Counted from the first letter of the stretch, positions 48,386 through 57,663 are shown. The stretch: DNA of 64,000 nt from Castellaniella sp034675905 (GCF_034675905.1 NZ_JAUCCV010000005.1:1-64000); one strand, 5' to 3'. Notes: generated by a model not told the origin, from the letters alone. A program made the numbers and translations.

Positions 48386-50596
48386 ATGACCCAAGCAACT
48401 GGCAAAACCCCTGCGGCTGCCAAAAAAACGGCAGCCAAGAAAACCAAGGCCCAGAGCGCCGAGCTCGAGTCCGTGGTCAAGGCGGCCAGTGTGACGGCGG
48501 CAGCGCCGGCGACGGCGACGGCGAAAAAGGCCAGCAAGCCCGCAGCCAAGAAAACCGCCGCTAAAAAGGCGGTGGCCGCCACGACGCCGCGCGCGCCCAA
48601 GGTCGCCAGCGGGCGTAAACCAGGCCGCCCGGCGAAAAATGCCGGCGGTGATGGCGCCGATTACGCGGATGACGATGCGGATGATGGCGAGGTCATTCCT
48701 GATCTGAAGCCCCTGCCCAAACGCGGCGGCAAGCGTGCCAAGGGCGAAAAAGAAAGTCCTTCGCGCAGCCAGATGACCCCCGAAGAACAGGAAGCGCGGC
48801 GCAATCGCCTGAAGATCCTGATCAAGCTGGGCAAGGAACGCGGCTACCTGACGTACGGCGAAATCAACGACCATCTGCCCGATGATCTGGTGGATGCCGA
48901 AGCCATCGACGGCATCATCAGCACCTTCAATGACATGGGGATCAAGGTCTATGACCAGGCCCCCGATGCCGAAACCCTGCTGATGAGCGACAACGTGCCT
49001 TCGGCCACCAGCGACGACGACGTCGAGGACGAGGCCGAAGCCGCCCTGACCACGGTGGATTCCGATTTTGGTCGCACGACGGACCCGGTGCGCATGTATA
49101 TGCGCGAAATGGGGACAGTCGAACTGCTGACGCGCGAAGGCGAAATCGAAATCGCCAAACGCATCGAAGACGGTCTGAAGCACATGGTCATGGCGATTGC
49201 CGCCTGCCCGACCACCGTCAATGAAATCCTCGACCATATCCGCCGCGTGCGCGATGGCTCCGCTCAGATCGACGAAGTCGTCGATGGCCTGATCGACGAG
49301 GAAGGCGAAGACTACGCGGGTTCCGGGGTGACGTCGGATGATGATGACGGCCCGGCCGGCGGCATGAGCAGCAAGCAGCTGGAATACCTGCGCACCAAGG
49401 CCTTGAAAAAATTCGACGTGGTGGAATCCTGGTTCGACAAGATGCGCTTGGCGTTCGAGGGCGAGGGCTACAAGTCCCCGGCCTACATCGAGGCCCGCGA
49501 AGCCATTCATGCTGAGTTGATGGGTGTGCGCTTTACCGCGAAAATGGTCGAGCGTCTGGCTGATGCGCTGCGCGTCCAGGTCGCCGAGGTCCGTTCCCAC
49601 GAACGTGCCGCCATGTCCATCTGTGTCACCCGTGCCGGCATGCCCCGGGCGTATTTCATCAAGTCCTTTCCGGGCAATGAAACGAATCTGGACTGGGTCA
49701 CCCAGGAAATCGCCGCTGCCCATCAGTATTCTGAAACCCTGGAACGCCACGCCCCCGCCGTGCTGGAAGTTCAGCAGAAATTGATCGAGCTGCAGCGCAG
49801 CGTCGTATTGCCGCTGAAGGACCTGAAAGACGTCAACAAGCGCATGGCCACTGGCGAGGCGAAAGCCCGCAAGGCCAAGCGCGAAATGACGGAAGCCAAC
49901 CTGCGGCTGGTGATTTCCATCGCCAAGAAATATACGAATCGCGGCTTGCAGTTCCTGGACCTGATCCAGGAAGGCAATATCGGCCTGATGAAGGCCGTGG
50001 ATAAATTCGAATACCGGCGCGGCTATAAATTTTCCACGTATGCCACGTGGTGGATTCGTCAGGCCATCACGCGATCCATCGCCGATCAGGCCCGTACGAT
50101 CCGGATTCCGGTCCATATGATCGAAACGATCAACAAGATGAACCGGATCAATCGCCAGATCCTGCAGGAAACCGGCGCTGAACCCGATCCCGCGACCTTG
50201 GCGCAAAAAATGGACATGCCGGAAGACAAGGTCCGCAAGATCCTGAAAATCGCCAAAGAACCGATTTCCATGGAAACGCCCATCGGCGACGATGACGATT
50301 CCCACCTGGGCGATTTCATCGAGGATACCGGCACGGTGTCGCCGTCGGATTCGGCGCTGCATGGCTCCATGCGCGACGTGGTCAAGGAAGTGCTGGATTC
50401 GCTGACGCCGCGCGAGGCCAAGGTCCTGCGCATGCGCTTCGGTATCGAAATGAGTACCGACCAGACTCTGGAAGAAGTCGGCAAGCAGTTCGATGTCACA
50501 CGTGAACGTATCCGCCAGATCGAGGCCAAGGCTCTGCGCAAGCTGCGCCATCCCAGCCGGGCGGACAAGCTGAAGTCCTTCCTGGAAGGTCAGTAA
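48386..50596 (+). CDS. rpoD: RNA polymerase primary sigma factor (sigma-70)
   Basis: The protein has 736 residues, longer than E. coli RpoD (613). Residues about 1-85 are a Lys/Ala/Pro-rich, histone H1-like extension (KTPAAAKKTAAKKTK...). Region 1.1 (RLKILIKLGKERGYLTYGEIND), the large non-conserved region, region 2 (LRLVISIAKKYTNRGLQFLDL, FSTYATWWIRQAI), region 3 and region 4 (QTLEEVGKQFDVTRERIRQI) follow. It is the housekeeping sigma factor. It lies 117 bp after dnaG and is ended by a strong hairpin. Confidence 0.97.
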   Translation: MTQATGKTPAAAKKTAAKKTKAQSAELESVVKAASVTAAAPATATAKKASKPAAKKTAAKKAVAATTPRAPKVASGRKPGRPAKNAGGDGADYADDDADDGEVIPDLKPLPKRGGKRAKGEKESPSRSQMTPEEQEARRNRLKILIKLGKERGYLTYGEINDHLPDDLVDAEAIDGIISTFNDMGIKVYDQAPDAETLLMSDNVPSATSDDDVEDEAEAALTTVDSDFGRTTDPVRMYMREMGTVELLTREGEIEIAKRIEDGLKHMVMAIAACPTTVNEILDHIRRVRDGSAQIDEVVDGLIDEEGEDYAGSGVTSDDDDGPAGGMSSKQLEYLRTKALKKFDVVESWFDKMRLAFEGEGYKSPAYIEAREAIHAELMGVRFTAKMVERLADALRVQVAEVRSHERAAMSICVTRAGMPRAYFIKSFPGNETNLDWVTQEIAAAHQYSETLERHAPAVLEVQQKLIELQRSVVLPLKDLKDVNKRMATGEAKARKAKREMTEANLRLVISIAKKYTNRGLQFLDLIQEGNIGLMKAVDKFEYRRGYKFSTYATWWIRQAITRSIADQARTIRIPVHMIETINKMNRINRQILQETGAEPDPATLAQKMDMPEDKVRKILKIAKEPISMETPIGDDDDSHLGDFIEDTGTVSPSDSALHGSMRDVVKEVLDSLTPREAKVLRMRFGIEMSTDQTLEEVGKQFDVTRERIRQIEAKALRKLRHPSRADKLKSFLEGQ

Positions 50597-50616
50597 ACCG
50601 TCTGCTGGTAGAGCGT

Positions 50617-50650
50617 TGACACGGGCCGCCCTTTGGGGCGGCCTGTGTCA
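50617..50650. terminator. bidirectional terminator between rpoD and the sigma-54 activator
   Basis: The segment from TGACAC to GTGTCA with GGCCGCC/GGGCGGCC inside forms a long stem around CTTTGG. It starts 20 bp after the rpoD stop and its right end overlaps the TGA of the convergent regulator. TTTC follows on the plus strand. It should stop rpoD transcription and may also affect the minus-strand gene. Confidence 0.7.
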
Positions 50651-52486
50651 TTTCAATCGGCGATACAGGGTGCTGCGGTGGATGCCCAGCCGGCGCGCAG
50701 CCTGAGCCATATTGCCGGCGCATTCCTGCAGCACCTGCCGGATCGTGGCCTGTTGCACATCCTGCAGCCGCCGCGAGCCGGAAGAGCTTGTCGGCGTGAG
50801 TGTTGCGAGGGCCACCGCCGTCGCCGTCGCGGCGCTGCATGGTTCAAGCGCTTCGTTGGCTGTCAGATCAGCCGGCAAGTGGGCAGGCAGGACGGGTTCC
50901 TGCGTGGGATATTGGCAGCGCAGCCGCCGCAGGACGCTGCGCAGTTCGCGGTAATTGCCTGGCCAGGCGTGCGCCGCCAGCAGGGCGGCGGCGTCGGGGG
51001 CCAGCTGCCCGCCCAGCGCCTGGTATTGCGTATCGATGAACCAGGCCAGATCGGGCCGCTGGCGCAGGGGCGGCAAGGTCAGTGGCATGTCTTGCAGCCG
51101 GTAATACAGATCTGCGCGGAACCGGCCCTGATCGACCAGGGCTTTCAGGTCTTGGTGGCTGGCGCTGACCAGGCCGAAGTCCAGCGGAATGCGTTTTTCC
51201 GACCCCAGCGGCTGGACCTCGCGTTCTTGCAGTACCCGCAACAGGCGGGTCTGCAGGCCCAGCGGCATGTCGCCGATCTCGTCCAGGAACAGAATGCCTT
51301 GATGCGCCTGCCGCAGCAGACCGCGAGCGCCTTCCCGGCGGGCGCCGGTGAAGGCGCCGCCTTCGTAGCCGAACAGTTCGGACTCGATCAGGTGTTCAGG
51401 CAGTGCCGCGCAGTTGATGGCGATAAAGGCGCCTTGTCGACGGCCGCTGTGGGTGTGGATGTGCCGCGCCAGGACTTCCTTGCCCGTACCGGTTTCGCCT
51501 TGCAGCAGTACGGCCAGACCGCTGTCGATCGCCCGGACGCCCTGTTGCAGCAAGGGCGCGTGGAGGGCATCCGGCTGGGGCAGTGTATCGGGAAGAGGAG
51601 GATGAGCCGGGCGATGGCTGTCGGCATTCAAAGACACCAGGGGCCGGGCAGGCGCGTGCAGGCGAGCGTTCAGGGGCTGGCCGTCATGGCGGTGCAGGCG
51701 GGCGTTGCGGGTTTGCCAGGCCCCGTCTATCCATTGATTGCAAGGCGTGCCGATCAGCTGCCAGTCGGCGCCAAGCGCGCGTAGTGCGGCCTCGTTGGCG
51801 CCTGCGATGCGGGCATCGTCGTCCAGCAGCAGAATGGCGAGTGCGCTGTCGGGCCCTGCTTGTTCGCCAAGGTGGAAGTCAAGCCGCCGCAGCGGGCTGC
51901 TGAACAAGATCTGATTGCTGATGCCTTGGGCCAGGCTCTGCACCAGCGGTAGCGCGTAATGGCATAGCGCATCGGCGGGGCCGGAGAGATCCAGGATGCC
52001 CAGGATTTCCCCTGTGGCGGAAAAGATCGGCGCGGCATGGCAACTGAGGATGCTGTTGCGGGCCAGGAAGTGTTCGGCGCCGTGCACGCGCACGGCGTGG
52101 CCGTCATGCAGCGCGGTGCCGATGGCGTTGGTGCCGCGCCGGGATTCGGCCCAGCTGACCCCTGCCTGCAAGGCGATGCGCTGCGCCTTGTCGAGGAAGC
52201 CCGGGTTGCCGCGTTCGTGCAGGATCAGACCGCTGGGGTCGGCCAGGACGGCGATGCCGTTGGTCGATCCGACCAGGGCGCCCAGAGCGCTCAGGCTGGG
52301 TTCTGCGTATTGCAGCAGCGGTTGGTGGGTTTCGATCTTCAGGCTGAGGTCCGCGCGGGGCAAGGGGTCTGGATCGACCAGCAAGCGCGGGTCCAGGTCG
52401 GCGCAGCGGGACCAGGACTGATGAATGCGGGCAGCCGCCTGAGCGCGGTTGTCGGGAGCGAGAACAAGTGGCGGTGAATGCTGCAT
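50648..52486 (-). CDS. AcoR-type sigma-54-dependent transcriptional activator
   Basis: The protein has 612 residues from MQHSPPLVLAPD, with GGAGA seven bases before the ATG. The N-terminal half (IHQSWSRC, then a GAF-like region GISNQ upstream of a PAS-like stretch) senses a signal. The AAA+ domain has Walker A GETGTGKE (about 330-337), the sigma-54 contact loop GAFTGA (about 377-382) and LFLDEIGDMP. The C-terminal Fis-type HTH reads AGNMAQAARRLGIHRSTLYRRL. The architecture matches AcoR-family activators of alcohol, acetoin or aldehyde catabolism. It faces exaC, whose upstream region holds a sigma-54 promoter and two palindromes, so exaC is its likely target. Confidence 0.92.
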   Translation of the reverse strand: MQHSPPLVLAPDNRAQAAARIHQSWSRCADLDPRLLVDPDPLPRADLSLKIETHQPLLQYAEPSLSALGALVGSTNGIAVLADPSGLILHERGNPGFLDKAQRIALQAGVSWAESRRGTNAIGTALHDGHAVRVHGAEHFLARNSILSCHAAPIFSATGEILGILDLSGPADALCHYALPLVQSLAQGISNQILFSSPLRRLDFHLGEQAGPDSALAILLLDDDARIAGANEAALRALGADWQLIGTPCNQWIDGAWQTRNARLHRHDGQPLNARLHAPARPLVSLNADSHRPAHPPLPDTLPQPDALHAPLLQQGVRAIDSGLAVLLQGETGTGKEVLARHIHTHSGRRQGAFIAINCAALPEHLIESELFGYEGGAFTGARREGARGLLRQAHQGILFLDEIGDMPLGLQTRLLRVLQEREVQPLGSEKRIPLDFGLVSASHQDLKALVDQGRFRADLYYRLQDMPLTLPPLRQRPDLAWFIDTQYQALGGQLAPDAAALLAAHAWPGNYRELRSVLRRLRCQYPTQEPVLPAHLPADLTANEALEPCSAATATAVALATLTPTSSSGSRRLQDVQQATIRQVLQECAGNMAQAARRLGIHRSTLYRRLK

Positions 52487-52538
52487 AGGGGCGTCTCCGT
52501 CCGGATTGCGGCGCATGTGATGCATGATGACGCACCGC

Positions 52539-52578
52539 TGTCGCAAAATGCAGGGGAAATTGTCGCAATATGCGACAA
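52539..52578. promoter_or_regulatory. two enhancer-like sites for the AcoR-type activator
   Basis: TTGTCGCAATATGCGACAA at 52560-52578 is a perfect 8-3-8 inverted repeat. A degenerate copy, TGTCGCAAAATGCAG, is at 52539-52553. The two are offset by 22 bp, two helical turns. They lie about 120 to 160 bp upstream of the -24/-12 promoter and about 50-90 bp upstream of the regulator's own start, the usual geometry for an NtrC-class upstream activating sequence that may also autoregulate. Confidence 0.75.
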
Positions 52579-52699
52579 ACCCCTGTTTTTAAAGCAGGTT
52601 CTGATTCAGTATGCCACTGCTGGCAGCGTAAGGAAAGCCCGACGTCCTGCCGTGATCAGCGGGGCTGCCACTGATCGGTACGGTGTGCCGATGCGTACT

Positions 52700-52715
52700 T
52701 GGCATGGTCCTTGCT
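52700..52715 (+). promoter_or_regulatory. sigma-54 (-24/-12) promoter of the aldehyde dehydrogenase gene
   Basis: TGGCATG-GTCC-TTGCT matches the consensus TGGCACG-N4-TTGCW at all but one position, with correct GG/GC spacing. It lies 87 bp before the exaC ATG on the same strand. The rest of the 316-bp intergenic region (52487-52802) holds the two enhancer sites and no gene. Confidence 0.85.
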
Positions 52716-52802
52716 TGAAGAAGATCAGGCGCTGGTGCATGGTGCACCGGACAGGGCAAGGCCCCGGCAACGGGACGAGGGCCCCGGATCAAGGAGACAG
52801 AC

Positions 52803-54329
52803 ATGGACATGACCGACCTGAAACACTTTGGGATCGACATCGGCTTCCCTTATAAAAAACACTACGAGAACTACATCGGTGGACGCTGGGTGGCGCCGGC
52901 TGCTGGCAACTATTTCGATAATCTGTCGCCGATCACCGGCCAGGTGTTCTGCGAGGTGCCACGATCCGATGCCGCCGACGTCGAAGCGGCGCTGGACGCA
53001 GCCCATGCCGCCCGCAAGGCCTGGGGCGAAACATCGGCGGCCGAGCGCGCCGGCGTGTTGCTGCGCATTGCCGATCGCATGGAACAGAACCTGCGTTTGC
53101 TGGCGGTTGCCGAAACCATCGACAACGGCAAGCCCTTGCGCGAAACCATGGCGGCGGATTTGCCGCTGGCCATTGATCACATGCGCTATTTCGCCGGCTG
53201 CATTCGCGCCCAGGAAGGCGGTATTTCCCAGATCGACAACACCACCGTGGCCTATCATTTCCATGAACCCATGGGCGTGGTCGGCCAGATCATCCCCTGG
53301 AACTTCCCTCTGTTGATGGCTGCCTGGAAACTGGGGCCGGCATTGGCGGCGGGCAACTGCGTGGTCATGAAACCCGCCGAACAGACACCGGCCTCCATTC
53401 TGGTGCTGATGGAGTTGATCGGCGATCTGTTGCCGCCGGGCGTCTTGAATATCGTCAACGGTTTCGGCAAGGAGGCCGGAGAGGCGCTGGCGTCCAGCAA
53501 GCGCATCGCCAAGATCGCTTTTACGGGTTCCACGCCGACGGGCAAGCACATCCTGCATGCGGCTGCCGACAATCTGATCCCCAGCACGGTGGAACTGGGC
53601 GGCAAGAGCCCGAACATCTTCTTTGCCAATATCATGGATCAGGACGACGCCTTTTTCGACAAGGCGCTGGAAGGCCTGAGCATGTTCGCCCTGAATCAAG
53701 GCGAAATCTGCACCTGCCCGTCGCGCATCCTGATCCAGGAATCCATCTATGAGCGTTTCATCGAGCGAGCCGTCAAACGGGTGGAATCCATGAAGGCCGG
53801 CCATCCCCTGGATGCAGGCACCATGCTGGGCGCCCAGGTGTCCAAAGCGCAGATGGACAAGATCCTGGGCTATATCGACATCGGGCGCGGCGAGGGCGCC
53901 CGTTGCCTGACCGGAGGGGCGCGCAATGCGCCGGGAGCGGGGCTGGACCAGGGCTTTTATGTCAAACCGACGCTGCTGTTCGGTGAGAACAGCATGCGGG
54001 TGTTCCAGGAAGAAATCTTCGGCCCCGTCGCAGCGGTGACGACCTTCAAGGACGAGGACGAAGCCATCGCCATCGCCAACGACACCGATTACGGCTTAGG
54101 GGCGGGAGTCTGGACGCGCGACGGATCGCAGGCCTATCGCGTGGGGCGCCAGGTGCAGGCCGGCCGGGTGTGGACGAACTGCTTCCACTTGTATCCCGCA
54201 CACGCGGCTTTCGGTGGCTACAAGCAGTCCGGTATCGGGCGCGAAACCCACAAGATGGCGCTGGGCGCGTATCAGCAGACCAAGTGTCTGCTGGTCAGCT
54301 ACAGCCCGAATGCCTTGGGTTTCTTCTGA
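52803..54329 (+). CDS. exaC: NAD-dependent aldehyde dehydrogenase (ExaC/AcoD type)
   Basis: The protein has 508 residues. It oxidises acetaldehyde or similar aldehydes to acids with NAD. The fold signature PWNFPLLMAAWKLGPALAAGN, the general-base glutamate in TVELGGKSPN (about 265) and the catalytic cysteine in NQGEICTCPSR (about 303-305) are present, together with FGPVAAVTTF and the C-terminal SPNALGFF typical of the ExaC/AcoD group. AAGGAG precedes the ATG. A sigma-54 promoter and the AcoR-type activator indicate induction by an alcohol or aldehyde substrate. Confidence 0.93.
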   Translation: MDMTDLKHFGIDIGFPYKKHYENYIGGRWVAPAAGNYFDNLSPITGQVFCEVPRSDAADVEAALDAAHAARKAWGETSAAERAGVLLRIADRMEQNLRLLAVAETIDNGKPLRETMAADLPLAIDHMRYFAGCIRAQEGGISQIDNTTVAYHFHEPMGVVGQIIPWNFPLLMAAWKLGPALAAGNCVVMKPAEQTPASILVLMELIGDLLPPGVLNIVNGFGKEAGEALASSKRIAKIAFTGSTPTGKHILHAAADNLIPSTVELGGKSPNIFFANIMDQDDAFFDKALEGLSMFALNQGEICTCPSRILIQESIYERFIERAVKRVESMKAGHPLDAGTMLGAQVSKAQMDKILGYIDIGRGEGARCLTGGARNAPGAGLDQGFYVKPTLLFGENSMRVFQEEIFGPVAAVTTFKDEDEAIAIANDTDYGLGAGVWTRDGSQAYRVGRQVQAGRVWTNCFHLYPAHAAFGGYKQSGIGRETHKMALGAYQQTKCLLVSYSPNALGFF

Positions 54330-54363
54330 TCGAGGCACTTGCTGCTTGCTGCGTTGCGCACGA

Positions 54364-54388
54364 CCCCGCCCTTTGGGCGGGGTTTTTT
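54364..54388 (+). terminator. strong Rho-independent terminator after exaC
   Basis: CCCCGCCC (54364-54371), loop TTT, GGGCGGGG (54375-54382) and TTTTTT. It lies 34 bp after the exaC stop and 3 bp from the end of the convergent dctA remnant. Confidence 0.92.
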
Positions 54389-54390
54389 GT

Positions 54391-54906
54391 CTATGCCGCC
54401 TGAGCGGTATCGGTGGCCTGGGCGGTCTGCCCGATGGCATGGGCGTGTGCGCCGGTGTCCAGCGGGATTGAGCTGTCCGCCAACGCGACATCCAACTGAT
54501 GCTTGTCCAGTTCGCCTTCCCAGCGCGCCACCACGATGGTTGCCGTGGCGTTACCGACCAGGTTGGTCAGGGCGCGGCATTCGGACATGAAGCGGTCCAC
54601 GCCCAGAATCAGCGCCATGCCGGCCACCGGGACCGAAGGAACGACCGACAGCGTGGCCGCCAGCGTGATGAAGCCGGCGCCGGTCACCCCGGCGGCGCCC
54701 TTGGAACTGAGCATGGCGACCAGCAGCAGCAGGATCTGGTCTCCCAGCGTGAGCGGAATGTCGCATGCCTGGGCGATGAACAGCGCCGCCATGGTCATGT
54801 AGATGTTGGTGCCGTCCAGATTGAAGGAATACCCGGTAGGGATCACCAGGCCGACCACGGATTTCGAACAGCCGGCGCGCTCCATCTTTTGCATCAGAGT
54901 GGGCAG
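54391..54906 (-). pseudogene. dctA: dctA remnant: C-terminal part of a C4-dicarboxylate transporter
   Basis: About 171 residues of DctA remain, from LPTLMQKMERAGCSKSVVG to the natural stop. The diagnostic core SVVGLVIPTGYSFNLDGTN, MLSSKGAAGVTGAGFI, LGVDRFMSECRALTNLVGN and VVARWEGELD is excellent and without frameshift. The first 270 residues or so of the family (about 430-450 in all) are missing: upstream the frame continues as antisense of dctB with no membrane segments. DctA imports succinate, fumarate and malate with protons or sodium. This copy lacks most transmembrane helices and any start, so it should be inactive. The order dctA-dctB divergent is typical of intact loci. Confidence 0.88.
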
Positions 54907-54915
54907 GCCGGGGCG

Positions 54916-57663
54916 CAGCTGAGTCTGGCCGCCTTGGGACACAAGTTGGCAAAATTCCAGGCTATCCCCCAGGTGCTGGCCCAGGATACGGCGTTGATAG
55001 CCACGCTGCAGGCGCCGTCGCTGGCGGCCCAGGATAGGCTGAGCCAGCGGCTGGCTGTGTTGGCCGAAGACCTGGGGGCGGCCGCCCTGTACGTCATGCA
55101 AGCTGATGGCGAGACGGTGGCGGCCAGCAACTGGCGGCAGCCGGACTCCTTCGTGGGTCATGATTACCGATTCAGGCCGTACTATCGGGATGCGCTGGCG
55201 TTTGGCGAAGCGGCGCATTTTGCCCTGGGCACCGTCAGCCGCGAGCCCGGGCTGTATCTGTCCAAACGGGTCGATGGCCCGGGCGGACCCTTGGGTGTGG
55301 TGGTGCTTAAAGTGGGCTTTCAGGATCTGGAAGCCGCCTGGGCGCGTAGCGGCGTACCGCAGTTCGTGACGGATGCCCGGCAGGTGGTGCTGCTGGGCTA
55401 TCCGCAGGATTGGCGCTATCGCGTGATGCGCGTCTTGCCGGCGGCTCAGCTTGCCCAGGTGCGAGAAAGCTTGCAGTTCGGCGAGGCGCCGCTAAGCCCC
55501 TTGCCGCTGGACCCGCCGTTGCCGGACGGCATTGAATATCCGGCATTGATCGTGCGCCTGACGACCGCGGCGGCTGGATTGGATCGTGGCACCCTGTTGT
55601 TGCAGGTCAGCCAGGCCGTCCCGCGCATGGCAGGATGGCGCCTGCATCTGTTGCGCCCCGTCTCGGTCCCTCTCAGGCAGGCTGCCTGGATGGCTCAGGC
55701 GCTGGTGCTGTTGGCGCTTGTCTTGTCGGCGGCGGCGGTCTGGGGGTTGATTCGTTGGCGCCGTCGTGCCGCCCGTTCGCAGGCTGCGCGCCAGGCGCTG
55801 GAAGCCCAGGTGGCGTCGCGTACGCGCGCATTGCGCGACAGCCATGCACGGTTGCAGGCGGAAATGGATGAGCATCGCCGCACCGAGTCCCGGTTGCACG
55901 AGATGCAGGATGAGCTCGTCCAGGCCAATCGCCTGTCGCTATTGGGGCAGGTGGCGGCGGGCGTGGCGCACGAAGTCAATCAACCCTTGGGGGCGATCCG
56001 TACCTATGCGGACAATACGGCGGAATTCCTGCGGCGCGGTCAGCTGGACCGGGTGCAGAGTAATCTGGCATCCATCATCCGGTTGACGGAACGGATCGAT
56101 GGGATCACGCAGGAACTGCGCGCTTTTTCCCGCAAGCGGGCTACGCATGTCCAAGCCGTGTCCCTGGATGATGTTCTGGCGGGCGCGCTGATGCTGATCG
56201 GTCCGCGTCTGGGGCGTCAGGGAGTCGTTCTGCAGGATCTTCGGGCGGGGCCGTCCCCGTGGGTGCGGGCCGATGCCATGCGGCTGGAACAGGTTTTCGT
56301 GAATTTGCTGCATAACGCGCTAGAGGCGCTGGACCTGCAGGGTGTCGTCGTGCGGGCTTTTGACCGGGCGCAGGCGGCACTGGATTATCTGACGCCTGAC
56401 TTTGCCGGCGTGCTGGTGACGGATGTGCGCATGGGCGATATGGATGGCCTGACGCTGTTTCGCCATGTGCGGCGGCTGGATGCCGATATTCCGGTGATCC
56501 TGATCACCGGGCATGGCGATATTGAAATGGCGGTTGGGGCGATGCGGGAAGGCGCCTACGATTTCTTGTCCAAGCCCTATCCGCCCGAGCGACTTCTGGC
56601 GGCTATCCGGCACGGTGTGGCTCAGCGCCGCCTGGTGCTGGAAAACCGCCAGCTCCGGGCCCGCGCGGTGCCGCCCGATGCGACGTCGATGCTGATGGGC
56701 AATGCGCCTGCGATCATGCAGATCCGCGACTTGCTGCGCCAGGTGGCGCAGGCCGATGTCGATGTCCTGGTGCAGGGTGAAACGGGCAGTGGCAAAGAAG
56801 TGGTTGCCCAGGTGTTGCATCAACTCAGCCATCGGCGTCCAGCGCCTTTCACCGCCATCAATTGCGGCGCACTGCCCGAAGCAGTGATCGAAAGCGAACT
56901 GTTCGGCCACGAGGCGGGGGCCTTTACCGGGGCGCAGAAGCGCCGGATCGGGCGGATCGAACATACCGATGGCGGGACGCTGTTTCTGGATGAAATCGAG
57001 AGCATGTCGCCAGCCATGCAGGTGCGCCTGTTGCGTGTGCTGGAAACCCGTCAGGTCACTCCCTTGGGGACCAATGAGCAGCGGCCGGTGGATGTGCGGG
57101 TGGTGGCGGCCAGCAAGGCGGACCTGGCGGCGCCTGCTTTGCAGTCACCATTCCGTCAGGATCTGTATTACCGGCTCAATGTCGTGACGGTCCGGATTCC
57201 GCCGCTGCGCGAACGCCGCGAGGACATCCCCTTGTTGTTTACCCATTTTGCAGCGCGCGCTGCCGCCCGCTTCGGTTGCGTGGCGCCGTCGGCGGATGCC
57301 GATGTGTGGCGGCGCTTGATGCGCCACGACTGGCCGGGCAATGTGCGGGAACTGGCCCATGCGGCGGATCGTTTCGTTTTGGGCGTGCCTCTGCTGTCGG
57401 CGGATGCCGCTCCGGGCTTGGACGATATGACCGGCAGCTTGCCGGATCGCATGGACCGCTACGAGGCGGCCTTGATTCGCGATACCTTGCTGGAGCAAGG
57501 GGGCGACATCAAAGGGACGCTGGCGGCTTTGGGTCTGCCGCGCAAGACGCTGTATGACAAGCTGCGTCGCTACGGGATAGACCGTCAGGCTTATGTGCGT
57601 TCCTGCGCCGCCGAGGCGCAGCCGAGCGGCGAACACTTGGATGGTTCGGTTGCGGCATCCTGA
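54916..57663 (+). pseudogene. dctBD: dctB-dctD chimera: truncated sensor kinase fused in frame to truncated response regulator
   Basis: From about 54916 the frame encodes the DctB periplasmic sensor (KLAKFQAIPQVLAQD, ASNWRQPDSFVGHDYRFRPY), the second membrane helix (AWMAQALVLLALVLSAAAVW), the H box GVAHEVNQPLG (His codon 55969-55971) and the N box QVFVNLLHNALEAL. At about 56323-56337 it switches to the DctD receiver (GVVVRAFDRAQAAL), keeping the phospho-acceptor Asp (VTDVRM), then the AAA+ domain with GAFTGA and the Fis-type HTH. Missing are DctB's first membrane helix and start, the D/F/G boxes of the ATPase domain, the DctB stop, and DctD's first 25 residues or so with its acidic pair. The frame is open upstream to 54499 antisense to dctA; the first in-domain ATG is 55096. 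Confidence 0.85.

Noticed and set aside
48044..50551. 835-codon minus-strand frame over rpoD
   Set aside because: It is the reverse complement of rpoD codons with biased composition and has no start signal or domain.
54499..54915. Upstream extension of the dctBD chimera to an ATG at 54499
   Set aside because: This part is antisense to the dctA remnant and has no DctB similarity, so it is probably not the real N-terminus.
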